From: Eunapius fragilis
Taxonomy: Eukaryota; Porifera; Demospongiae; Spongillida; Spongillidae
Reading direction: 5' to 3'
Length of the DNA stretch: 64,000 nt
Assembly (NCBI GenBank): GCA_963681505.1
Contig: OY811974.1
Coordinates: 4,953,501 to 5,017,500, forward strand
Below are positions 46,714-57,347 of this stretch, piece by piece (positions within the stretch are counted from its first letter, which is position 1; each line of letters opens with the position of its first letter). The notes beneath the pieces are model-generated. The model made no database searches, was not told where the DNA came from, and saw only the letters and a list, made by a program, of their open reading frames with translations. Position numbers and translations under genes: made by a program.

Positions 46714-46800
46714 GAGTCCAGTGATGTCATCATTTCAGGACTGAGGAGTGTGTTGAGCAGTCTGAACCAGAAACTAGACGAGATGACATCATATCATCAG
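46714..46800 (+). CDS. Coiled-coil exon, ESSD type (29 codons)
   Basis: TTACAG acceptor, ESSDVIISGLRSVLSSLNQK then LDEMTSYHQ, GTGACT donor, phase 0. It is the last small exon seen before the charged-repeat exon at 50839. A Tigger element and other insertions lie between them. Confidence 0.7.
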
Positions 46801-47018
46801 GTGACTTTGAAATTGTTGGGCTGGGTACCCGTAGTCCGTAATGAAATGGATTTGCCTCCAGGTACCTGTAACTTATGGCCTGTATGTTAGTAGTGTTCTT
46901 TGTAGGTTTTACAATGAGTCGTGGTTTGAACACTGGCATTAGCAGCAGTCATGTCGTTCTTATATTTACATGTGGGGAGTTGTTTCTGGAAAGCTTGCCC
47001 TTTGTTTATGCATACATA

Positions 47019-48721
47019 CCGTATAATCCCAGATAAACGCCGCGGCTTTTATTCGGAACAATTTTAATTTTTTCAACCCCTCATGGTTTAAGTGTTTTCT
47101 CTTGAACTATATGTACAAATCAGATGCTATTTTAGAATCTCATAGCCACACACCCCTACTACTGTGTCGCATTCTTCGTAAGTCTTAATCTTTGTCCTGT
47201 TTGAAGTAAGGACCGACGACGTAGGTAACGGTTGCGGTCGCCGCTACCCGTAGTTAACGAAGCTATAAATTTTTTGTATTGGTACATTGCTCACCTTGTA
47301 CCCTTGCCTGATCGATCTGTCAAGTTAGTTATTGCGTTGCGTTGCGTGTTGATTTTTAGAAGAGCGTACAAAAGCCTTGCTTCTTCCCGCCCTGTTGCTG
47401 GCAAAATGGGAGTTGCCATATTAAAATTAATAACGATCGTTGGCGAATAATTTCATTCCGCCCGACCTTATGACATCACCAGTACTATACAAACAGGCTA
47501 TGCGGTAGCGTAATTGCTCAAATTAGTATCACTATTAGAGCTTAATTAATAATTTGCATGTGCGCGTACGCGTACATACGTAGCGAGATAGCGCAACTTG
47601 GAATTCATTAAGGATGTCTGGTCCATTAGAAAGAAGTCGTACAGTGTAGTATTCAAAATTCAGGTTGTGAGCAAGACTGAGACCAGTAATATTAGAGCTG
47701 CAGCAAGGGAAGCGGGAGTGGATGAGAAACGGGTTCGTGAGTGGAAAAAACAGGAAATGAATTGGAAGAAATGATGAAGAAGCAAGGCAAGATAGCATGC
47801 AAGGTCCGAAAACGTCTTTCAGGAGGTGGGGTTCAGTTCCCGGTACAAGAAAAATTGATTGCGCGCCGCATCTTGCTCGCTTTGCTAAAGACATCATCAC
47901 AAATCCAAGTTTTAAGGCATCACCTGGCTGGATTTCTAGATTCATGTGGTGACACAAGTTTGTCACGGGGGTAAAGACAACAGCTGGCCAAAGTCTCCTG
48001 AAAAATGTGAGTGAAAGAATTGTAGACTACGTAACAACGTGCAGCAAGTGCATAAGAAGGAATCAGCTACCTCTCCCCTGCATTGCCAACATGGACGAAA
48101 CAGCAATTTGGGCTGATATGCCAGGTAATTCCACTATTGAAGTACGAGGGGCCCACACTGTACAAATAGCAACAACAGGACATGACAAACAGAGAATAAC
48201 TATTTGCCTAGCCGCGTTTGGCGATGGCACGAAGTTGAAGCCATTCATAGTCTTTAAAGGAAAAAGGATCCCGAAGGAAATAAGTAATGTGCATGCTGCT
48301 GTAATTAAAATGAGCGACAATGGATGGATGAATGAAGATCTCACTATGGAATGGATAACTACAGTGTGGAATGACTTGGTTGACCCTGGAAGTGCAAAAC
48401 GAATGCTAGTGTGGGATACATTTAAATGCCACTTTACTAGCAGTGTGAAATCTCTGCTGGAAGAGAGCAACACAGACAAAATTATAGCTTCGTTAACTAC
48501 GGGTAGCGGTGACCACAACCGTTACCTACGCCATTGGTCCTTACTTCAAACAGGACAAAGATTAAGACTTACCAAGAATGCAACACAGTAGTAGGGGTGT
48601 ATGGCTATGAGATTCTAAAATAGCATCTCATTTGTACATATAGTTCAAGAGAAAACACTTAAACCACGAGGGGTTGAAAAAGTTAAAATAAACGCAACGG
48701 CGTTTATCTGGGATTATACGG
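47019..48721 (+). mobile_element. pogo/Tigger-like element with ~245-bp terminal inverted repeats
   Basis: TA flanks both ends. The terminal repeats start CCGTATAATCCCAGATAAAC and run to GTTAACGAAGCTATAA (47019-47269 and 48481-48721). They are long for this superfamily and well matched. The inner part holds the transposase remnant. The right repeat begins exactly where the catalytic domain is cut off, so the element looks like an internally deleted copy whose long repeats formed by duplication of one end. Confidence 0.85.
47600..48591 (+). pseudogene. Truncated pogo/Tigger transposase
   Basis: The N-terminal DNA-binding part reads RKKSYSVVFKIQVV, then NIRAAAREAGVDEKRVREWK, a psq/pogo-type helix-turn-helix. 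A second helix region near 47930 (SPGWISRFM) follows after frame changes. From 48007 a DDE_1-like core is open: IANMDETAIWADMPGN with the first Asp near 48094, HDKQRITICLAAFGDGTKLK, FKGKRIPKE, and RMLVWDTFKCHFT with the second Asp. The third catalytic residue is lacking because the frame passes into the right terminal repeat at 48481. Inactive by itself. Confidence 0.8.
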
Positions 48722-50838
48722 TATGTGCATGACATTTCAGTAATGGTGGGTAATTACTGTGCACATGCAGTTGTATTAGCTAATATCCAAATGCTCCACA
48801 GGTCCACACTTTTTTTGCTCTAGCTGTTCCACTCACTGCACTGCCACCTTGCATTACAGGTAGGTGTGGCTAAATCACTCTCCTGGGGTATAAATTACAT
48901 AGGTATAAAATTATCCCTGGATACTCAACTTCTGATGAATCTACTGTCGGTCTGTTTAAACCACCCTGGGATATGTTAGAAAATACGCAACAGCTCCTGT
49001 CTGATGTAAACCATACGTCTTTGGGTTAGCTCACAGTAAATTATTACTTCATATAATAATTAATTAAATCAGATCCATTCACATGTTTTGATCGTACATT
49101 CACTGGAACAATATCAAGTGCTTGATTCGAATTAACTATTTGTATGCAATTTTACATTATCGGCAATCAGGAGGTGGGTCCATGACACCACACCCCCTGC
49201 CTCAAACTCACTGGTTTGGAGATGAGGTTTTCTGGACATTCGATTGATTGTATTCCTTAATCTTTCGCGGGCGGAAACCACATTGGAATTACGCGTTCAA
49301 TTATTATCAGGGGGCGGGGTGGTCACTTTAATTGACTTTTACTGTACATAAACACGTACTAGAACGCTCCTTTTTTCGTTGCTTATTATGAAAATTAGTT
49401 AGAGGATGGGTTTTGTAATAGACATGCATAATGCTATTTCAGACATAAATTGCAAAGGCGCCAAAAATCGTTCCAGCTGCCGGCGCAAAATTGCGCTTCC
49501 GCCCATGGGCATGGATACGTTACTGTGCAATGTTGCTCCGCTGCCCGTGAAAGAGTTAATTTTGAATGATTACATGTTACTCCTGGGGAACGAACATTTC
49601 CCAGGAGTAATGCACATTTGATGGTTGGTAATTTCCATTGCACTATAAGATTGATTAACTGGCAAATGAAAAGCACAACTGTTGTGTTTTTCTGCCTGTA
49701 CTCTTTCTTGAATTTTGACGTTGCATTCGTTGCTGTTTATTTAAGCTATTCGCTGTTGAAATCGATGGTGCGATGATTTGCCAGTATGATTCAAAGCATG
49801 CAGTGTTGTGCTGTTGGAGCTAGGAGGAAGTATGTGTCCATATTTGCAAGGAAGAGAACAATGGATACTACTACTGTGTGGCTTTGTTGTAACTGCAGTT
49901 TGCGGTCAGAAAGAGGATCCCAATGTATGAACATGGAATTCCACACTCAGAATAAAACGCCTTCAGTTACAATGTGTATTTGAACTATTTTTCAAAAACT
50001 TCATTATTGAGACCATGGTTACGTTACCTCTGGATGCTTGCGCAGATAGACATTAATAGTCCAGCTGTGGACCCCTTTGAGCTACTAATAATGATAATGG
50101 GTTATTAAGGGGTACAATCAAACAAAAAATCCAATATGAATTCTTGCTTCACAATAATAGTAATAGGAAGGATCAAAAAGCAACGTTGCTATGAACGTTT
50201 GGCTGCCATAAGTCAGTTAGTTATCCCTGAGGTAATATTTTGTCGTAAAGACTAAAGGATTGATAGGCCATGCTTTCACAGTTTGGATTCATACTGAAAA
50301 TCAAAATCAAGTTGATCTTTAACCCTTTTGTTTCACGTGAGATTTCCATTCTCACTGAGCTTACCTTCATTGTCAAATGACAATGAAGGTGATGTTGTAT
50401 ATGATGGGCTGGGTACCTGTGAAATGGAATGGCCTGGGTATCTGTAACCTATGGCCTGGATGTTAATGGAGTATTTGTTTGATCATCAATCATTATTTAA
50501 TGTGCATGTACTGTTACTACATACAGTCACATGTATATCACATTTTTATGAATGACATCATTGGTGTACGGTACCTCATCATGTCAGTTATAGCGGGAGA
50601 TTATGTACATATGCGGCTGTATTATGTAATAACAAGTTAATATCTATAAGATCCAAATTTCTGCCATCATCCATGAAGCCACTTAATTCATGGTACGCAT
50701 AATTGTGCACCACATAAGAAACGTACATGTACATGTTTTAACCCCTCATGACCTCATGCCTGGTGTCTTTTGGACACTGTCCTGCATACGTGTATATGTC
50801 AGTAGTGCATTAGTGTATCATTTGTATAATCCCTTCAG
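48722..50838. other. Spacer or intron with small hairpins, no supported exon
   Basis: The part at 48.73-48.86 kb aligns with 3.83-3.96 kb, and 50.52-50.72 kb aligns with about 4.07-4.15 kb, so this is module intron. A short open frame at 49406-49621 sits beside a hairpin (TTACTCCTGGG / CCCAGGAGTAA, about 49577-49611) and a GTGAAAGAGTTAA that resembles a piggyBac-type end. Nothing firmer can be said. Confidence 0.4.
50363..50390. repeat. 28-bp palindrome
   Basis: ACCTTCATTGTCA and its complement are separated by AA. Perfect arms of 13 bp. Confidence 0.85.
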
Positions 50839-52332
50839 AATCATCAGTTGTGCTCATCAGAGGAGAATAGTGTTAGCGAAAGAATTACAGACATTGGATC
50901 AGCTGGTGGTGGGAGCCTAGGGAGTCCAAACAAAGGAAAGTTTACTGACCAAGAGATGCTTCTAGATATAGTCAATGGACCAAACCACCAAGAAGGTGAG
51001 AAGAAACTGAAAGGGTCAGGTAGTGGCAAGACTCCAGTTAGGAAGATGTGGCCAGGGAGAGCTAAGCAATCAGGTGGACACAAGGAGTCAGGCAGAAATA
51101 AGAGACCAGAAAACGAGAAAGGACCTAACAGAGAAAACATCGATAAAGGCAGTCATTGCAGAAATAAGTGTACAGACATAGACAAGACAAGAGACAGAGA
51201 TAAGAAACAAAGTACCGTAAAGTACCACGAATAAGCTCCCCCCCCTCCGCCTCCACCAAAAAAAAATGGCTCGTGTTTAAACGAGCGTATCTTCGTAATG
51301 GTTAACGCTTCCGCGTACCTGTTTCCACATTTCAGGAAAGGAATGGTACTCCAACAGGATTTTAAAGAACGGCACGCAGCTGCATTCATGATTACGAAGA
51401 TACTCTCGTTTAAACGCGAGACAATTTTTTTCGGTGGGGGCGGAGGGGGGGGGGAGCTTATTCGTGGTACTTTACGGTATTTACAAAAGACCAACTAGAG
51501 ACAAGGAACCAGTCAAAAATAAAGAACCTGAGAAAGACAAGAGTTCAATCTGTGACAATATATTGAAGGCACCAGGCAGAGACAAGATACCATTCAAACC
51601 AGCCAGATATATTAAACTGGACAGAGAACATGAAGATAAGAAACCAGTCAGAAATAAACCAGACAGAGATAAGAATCCAAACAGAAATAAGAAGCCAGTC
51701 AGAGATATAAAGCCAGAGAGAGATAAGAAACCAGACAGAGATAAAAATCCACGCCAAGGTAAGAATCCAGACAGAGATAAGAAACCAACAGAGATAAAAA
51801 TCCCGACCACGATAAGAATCCAGACAGAAATAAACCATTTCGAGATAAGAAGCCAGAGAGAGATAAAAATCCAGACCAAGATAAAAATCCAGACAGAGAT
51901 AAGAAACTATACAGAGATAAAAAACCCTACATAGATAAAAATCCAGACCAAGATAAGGATCCAGACAGAGATAAGAATCCTGAGAAAGATAAGAAAAGTA
52001 TTAAACTGGACAGAGACAAAGAAAATTGTAGAGATACATGTACATGTAAAAGAGCAGATAATGATGACATAGGAGGAAAAGACGAGAAACAAGGCAAAGA
52101 TAAACGATCAATCAGAGATGGGGAACAAAGCCGAGTTAAAGGGCCTTACAGAGATAAAGACCCTGCCATGGATAAGGAACCATACAGAGGTGATGGAATA
52201 GGCAGAGATATGAAACCACCAGATAGAGACAAAGAGAACATTCCTGACAGAGACAAGGGACCAGTAAAGGTACACAGTAATGGATGGATCAGGATGATAA
52301 ACATATTGATATGGGTTATTGTAATGTACTAG
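50839..52332 (+). pseudogene. Terminal charged-repeat exon of coiled-coil gene B, disrupted
   Basis: A CCCTTCAG acceptor opens NHQLCSSEENSVSERITDIG, the counterpart of NQLCSS in the exon at 10631. The body is a diverged 18-bp-type repeat (RDKKPDRDKNP). A family C MITE at 51215-51477 interrupts it; removing the MITE and one TA copy restores an open junction (KKQSIYKRPTRDK). One base is missing near 51788, shifting the frame, and another shift occurs near 52275. A tail resembling the other copy (DDKHIDMGYCN) is found only in another frame. The repeat is more varied than in copy A, which suggests an older, unexpanded version. Probably no longer fully coding. Confidence 0.65.
51215..51477. mobile_element. 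TA-flanked MITE, family C, copy 2 (inside an exon)
   Basis: It is nearly identical to 22404-22665 but inverted, with the same CCGTAAAGTACCACGAATAA ends and TA duplications at 51213-51214 and 51478-51479. It adds 265 bases to the charged-repeat exon, which is not a multiple of three. Confidence 0.93.
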
Positions 52333-52381
52333 GTGGTGATACGAGTGTGTGTTGTTATGATGCATGTAGATGTAGTTTGTA

Positions 52382-52387
52382 AATAAA
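52382..52387 (+). promoter_or_regulatory. Possible polyadenylation signal AATAAA
   Basis: AATAAA in GTAAATAAAGACTCC lies about 50 bases after the end of the charged-repeat exon, a sensible place for the 3' end of coiled-coil gene B. Confidence 0.45.
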
Positions 52388-53660
52388 GACTCCTGCAGTG
52401 TGTTTACATGTCTACAGTCTAGGCAACTGTTGAATGTCCAGTGATTATTTGACCATAAGGCACATGAATATGTAATTCTGATTGTACAATTATTCCCGGC
52501 CTGACATACATGTACCTGCGCATGTGTATATGTATGAAAATTGCTACATTTTCAGTTACCATTAAGGAGATTAGCATAATATGTGTTTGTATTTCTGATC
52601 CCAAAATTAATTAGTTTTTTTCATGGCCTACAATTTGTATACTTAGGATAAAAGATTTGTGAGGTATCACCAAGTATCGTTTCCATGGAGCACACGCTGG
52701 TTATTTAGTATACAAAAGGAGAAAGGAGTTTTACATGTACATATGAATTTGGTTTATGTTAGGAGGGAGGTACACTATATATACATGTAGTATTGCACCA
52801 TAATCGCGGGTTATGATGCAGACTTTATGAATAGATAATAATTTTAGATAGGTAAAAATAACTTAGTCATTTCATTTTTAAAAAATCACTATTGCCTACA
52901 CTATCAGTAAGCTTTGTTTTCTTATGAAGTATGTATGCTTGAAACATATATTTGAGTTGTAAGGAAAGAATTGTAAATGCAACCATATCAGGATATGTTT
53001 TGCTCTATCTAGTTAAAATGGATATGATTCTGAAACCATGAAATTGTTTAGAGGTTACATGTATCAAGGGAAAGAGTATCATAATTATACTGTACTGTAT
53101 CTTTATGTGTCTTTTAAATATGTCCTTCTACATCCACTTTGCGCATGTGTAGTTTTAGAACCAAGGTAAACCTGCATTACTGCTTTGCTATGTTTTCAAT
53201 TGGGATTGTTATTTCCATGGATCAATGCAGATATAAATGAGGAAATTTGTAAAAGCAAAAAGTATGTATGTACCATGCCAGCACATTGGAAAATGCTAAA
53301 GCAAATTTATGAGCAAAATATGGTCAAGGTTGCATGATTGCTGTCATTAATTTACATTCCCATTACAAGCTCTATTAACTTGCAATCCCATTTTCCTCTG
53401 TGCCCCCGCCCAACCTCATCCCCTTTACTAATTTATTTCCAAGTCATTTCTAATGGTGGTCATAGCCAGGATCATCGAGGATTGCAAACCTGCAAGACTA
53501 TATTACACCTGTAGCTTTTGTTGTCTACAAGTTATGTACCTGTATACAGTACCTCTTTAGACCTACCCTTCTCATATCATTTAATTACAGCATTGCTTAC
53601 CATATTTTGTTTCTCTAGAATGAATGTTTATGGACAAAGAAATGTACAGCAGTCCATTTC
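52388..53660. other. Intergenic spacer between the genes of module B
   Basis: AT-rich, with no coding exon seen. It corresponds to 12.1-13.1 kb of module A by position. Confidence 0.5.
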
Positions 53661-53703
53661 ATGTGGCAACCTGTGTACCTTCTAATGCTAATCCCCATCA
53701 TCA

Positions 53704-55440
53704 GTAAGTACAAGTATACTGTGGTCCAGGCAATACGCATTCTGAGTCCTAATGTTACTTGTACCACATGCTAGTGCTTGTTAGCTTATAGGTGGGTTAT
53801 AAGGTGCACCAAGGCATAACTTGCCAAAATTGTAAATACATGTTTATATGGATGCAGTGCTACTTAGGAATGTCACCATGACTTCGTATAATAGTAACCA
53901 TATTAACTGCTGGTAGGGGTGATTAATTAACTGAACTTGTCAAGTAAATAATCCAAATTGGGATTTATCTTTCAGATGAATCGACTGTTTAAAACAATCT
54001 TGTTTATAAATTTATATGGACATTGTGTCTATGACTTTACAGGAGGGATCTTTTATCGTGTAGTTCAGAAGTAATTTGTACATTGTGTATTCTGTACCTC
54101 CCTCTTTCGTTAACTAAGAACCTGAGTCAGATAAGTCCTTTAGGAATTCCATCTTGTGTGTTCATCTTTTGAACCTTTCCTCCCCTTAAGCAGCCAGTGC
54201 ATCATCTGCTTACGCATTACAGTTGTTAAATAGCCTACTAATAAGCATAGCTCCAGGGTATTTGGACTTTGCTACAGCAACAACAGGTCCATATTTGTCT
54301 GAAGTTCAGTATCTCTCTGTGTTCCCACAATGTTTTTCTCATCACTGACATTTATGAAGTTAAAGTTCAAAAAGCCGTTGTTCTTACAACAAAGTCTGAT
54401 ACCATTATTCATGTGCCCTTGCCTTTAGGTCTAATTGTCTGCATGTCAGATTGACCCCATTGTATTATCTGATGATCGTAAGAATTGAAAATAGATTCAT
54501 CATGACATATAAATACATTTCTTTCACATGAATTGCTTGTGAGTACCCACAGGTAGAGGGGAGCCACTAAGCTGCCTCTGATAGTGGAACATTCTGACTA
54601 TTGAGGAAGCCCAACCTCACAATGAACTAACAATATTAATCTTATGCTCATTCCTTTTCCTACCTTAATGACTTCGAAACCCAGGTGGTAGAACCATTTT
54701 TGTGTAGTTGCCATTCTAATGTGTCATTGATAGTTGAAGGGCTGTTTTCTTACTTGTAAAATGTAACAATGTTGTCATGTTTGGAGAATCAATCTTGTTA
54801 GCATTTTCCCTAACATCCAAACAGTTCAGATTCAATAATGCACCACTTCTAAAGTGCTTGCCTAGCATGGAATCCAGAAATAAATTTTCGTTAGACAAAA
54901 AAGTAGCCTTCCATCCACTAAAGGTGTCTTTACCATTTATGTGGGCAGCTTCAGAAATTAACTTTAGTTGCCTCACCAATATGTCATGAAGCAGCACATA
55001 TGACATCTTGTCATGTCTATGCAAAGCCTGCACCCACTCTTGAACGTACAAATGTATTGCATCTTTTCTCTGCATGATCCAATGCAACCTCATAGGTGTA
55101 GGAACAGCCTTAATAGGGGGGAACGCAAATTATTTTACCAGAACAATCACATTTATGCTTTTAAGATTATGTAATCAATTGATTTAATATGACAATCCAT
55201 AGCTATTGTAACATATCACTCACAAAACCAGTATTTAAATATGGCAAATGGGCTAAAAATGAAGTATTTACTTAAAATTGGTTGCTATGCTCGTGAGCTA
55301 AAAACTTGAAATAATACTTTTAGCAAATCTTGTCTTGTTGAACCCTATAAAAATGAAATGTGTATTGTTATCTAATTGCATCGTGAGATGTACGTGCTGA
55401 TTTCACTATTGTTGATACAACCATTTGTTACCCACACCAG
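53704..55440. other. Intron of receptor B
   Basis: It shares little with the matching intron of receptor A. A minus-strand open frame is annotated separately (54716-55093). No other feature is seen. Confidence 0.45.
54716..55093 (-). CDS. Unknown minus-strand ORF (125 codons)
   Basis: The frame begins MRLHWIMQRKDAIHLYVQEW and continues SYVLLHDILVRQLKLISEAA, GKDTFSGWKATFLSNENLFL and GALLNLNCLDVRENANKI. The composition and lack of repeats look coding, and leucine-rich helices dominate. I recognise no domain. It may be part of a transposase or host exon inserted in the receptor B intron. No splice structure was resolved. Confidence 0.35.
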   Translation of the reverse strand: MRLHWIMQRKDAIHLYVQEWVQALHRHDKMSYVLLHDILVRQLKLISEAAHINGKDTFSGWKATFLSNENLFLDSMLGKHFRSGALLNLNCLDVRENANKIDSPNMTTLLHFTSKKTALQLSMTH

Positions 55441-55784
55441 GTGTTGGTAGTGTTGTCATCTCACCATCAAATGACTATACAACATTTGAGAACAATACAT
55501 CAACATTTACCTTCAACTGTTCTGGAAATGGGAAATTCTTGCTCTGGACAGTGGATGGGTACACAGATGGTGAACAATATGTACTCATTAACTCTTTGAG
55601 CGTCACTATTGCAATACGGGTGACGTCGTTAATTGCCAGCGATGTTTTTAATTATGGCTACCCGTAGCTTATTGGTCGCCGTTCTCGAAAAATTACACGG
55701 TTAGCTTACTTAGATATATTACTATGATATAAAAGCATTTTATGATGTTTATTTTGATATTTTGGTGCACTAACTTAAAAAACA

Positions 55785-55987
55785 ATGGTTGCTAACAACA
55801 CTCGATATAGGCGGAGCCAAGTGGGCCGGGACTTGAAGCTTTCGTATTGTGTAAACTGTAAAACAGAAGACGAAAACACGTTATTTTTATTCCCTGGTGT
55901 TATTTCTAAGGTCCAGGTGTTTAAAAATGCTTCGCTCTCCCCTATTTTAGTAGAACAAGCGGGTGCGTATTCAAAGCCGCTAGTATA
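55785..55987 (+). pseudogene. Short ORF of the outer element, interrupted by the inner element
   Basis: From ATG 55785 it reads MVANNTRYRRSQVGRDLKL, SYCVNCKTEDENTLFLFPG and ends KPLVY at the inner insertion. The same frame continues after the inner element at 62077 (DRGAITRTPAAVSS) to a stop near 62135 if one TA copy is removed. The frame continuity supports a real short protein in the outer element. It has one CxxC and no domain I recognise. Confidence 0.5.
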
Positions 55988-55997
55988 CCCTAGCAAA

Positions 55998-56905
55998 AAA
56001 TCCTGTAAGAATTTATAAGAATTATAATGAGTTAAGAATATGCAAGAAATTGGGACCAAGATCTTATTAGGAATCCCATAAGATCTGATAAGAATCTTAT
56101 AAGTTTCTTACAAGAACCTTGAAAGTATCTTAAAGGAACTTGTAAAATTCTTGCAGGATTCTTACAAGATCCTATTACTAATTCCTACAAGATTCTTATA
56201 AGATTCAAGAAATTGGGACCAAGATCTTATTAGGAATCCCATAAGATCTGATAAGAATCTTATAAGTTTCTTACAAGAATCTTGAAAGTATCTTACAGGA
56301 ACTTGTAAAATTCTTACAGGATTCTTACAAGATCCTATTACTAATTCCTACAGGATTCTTATAAGATTCAAGAAATTGGGACCAAGATCTTATTAGGAAT
56401 CCTGTAGGATCTGATAAGAATCTTATACGTTTCCTACAAGAATCTTGAAGGTATCTTAAAGGAACTTGTATGATTCTTATACAGGATTCTTACAAGATCC
56501 TATTACTTATTCCTACAGGAATCTTATAAGATTTAAGAAATTGGGACCAAGATCTTATTAGGAATCCTGTAGGATCTAATAAGATACTTATAAGTATCCT
56601 ACAACAATCTTGAAGGTATCTTAAAGGAACTTGTATGATTCTTACAAGATCCTATTACTAATTCCTACAGGAATCTTATAAGATTCAAGAAATTGGGACC
56701 AAGATCTTATTAGGAATCCTGTAGGATCTGATAAGATACTTATAAGTTTCTTACAAGAATCTTGAAGGTATCTATCTTAAAGGAACTTGTATAATTCTTA
56801 CAGGATTCTTACAAGATCCTATTACTAAATACTATAGGAATCTTACAAGATGCAAGAAATTGGGATCAAGATCTCATTAGGAATCCTGTAGGATCCGACA
56901 GGAAC
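55998..56905. repeat. Left satellite array, about 5.5 units of ~165 bp
   Basis: Each unit holds AAGAAATTGGGACCAAGATC, TTATTAGGAATCC, AGGAACTTGTA and ATTCTTACAAGATCCTATTA. Units differ by single bases and small indels. A decayed partial unit (GCAAGAAAATTGGGGACCAG) follows near 56990. Confidence 0.93.
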
Positions 56906-57306
56906 TTATGTAAAGAATCTAACACGGTCCTTGAATGCTCATCCATGAAATAAGTTCCTAGTCAGTTAATTGTATTTCATTTCCTGGAATGCAAGAAAAT
57001 TGGGGACCAGGATACGTAAAGGAATCCCTTATGATCTATAAGATTCACTGAACATATTCTTAAAAGATACATTAAAGCTTTCTTGTACGAGATTCATATA
57101 TATAAATGTACTAAACAAAAATTACAAATACAAAAATACATTCCTTTCAATGTTACATATCGTTCACTTTGAGTTTCCTCTCACTTTCTTAAAATGTCCA
57201 GGCATTTTTGGTTGCAGCTAGTTATTATGTCATTTCCTTTGCAAATCATAGTCCCTTTTCCAAATTTGACTTCTATGCACTCTAAAAATGACAAAAATTA
57301 CAAAGC
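56906..57306. other. Spacer inside the inner element
   Basis: AT-rich, no array units except one decayed copy. It contains the presumed 3' untranslated end of the minus-strand gene; AATAAA on the minus strand lies at 57307-57312. Confidence 0.45.
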
Positions 57307-57347
57307 TTTATTACACCACAAAGATGATGCACAAAATATATATTTAA

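Noticed and set aside
49406-49621. 71-codon ORF near 49.4 kb
   Set aside because: Short, crosses a small hairpin, no splice support and no recognised domain.
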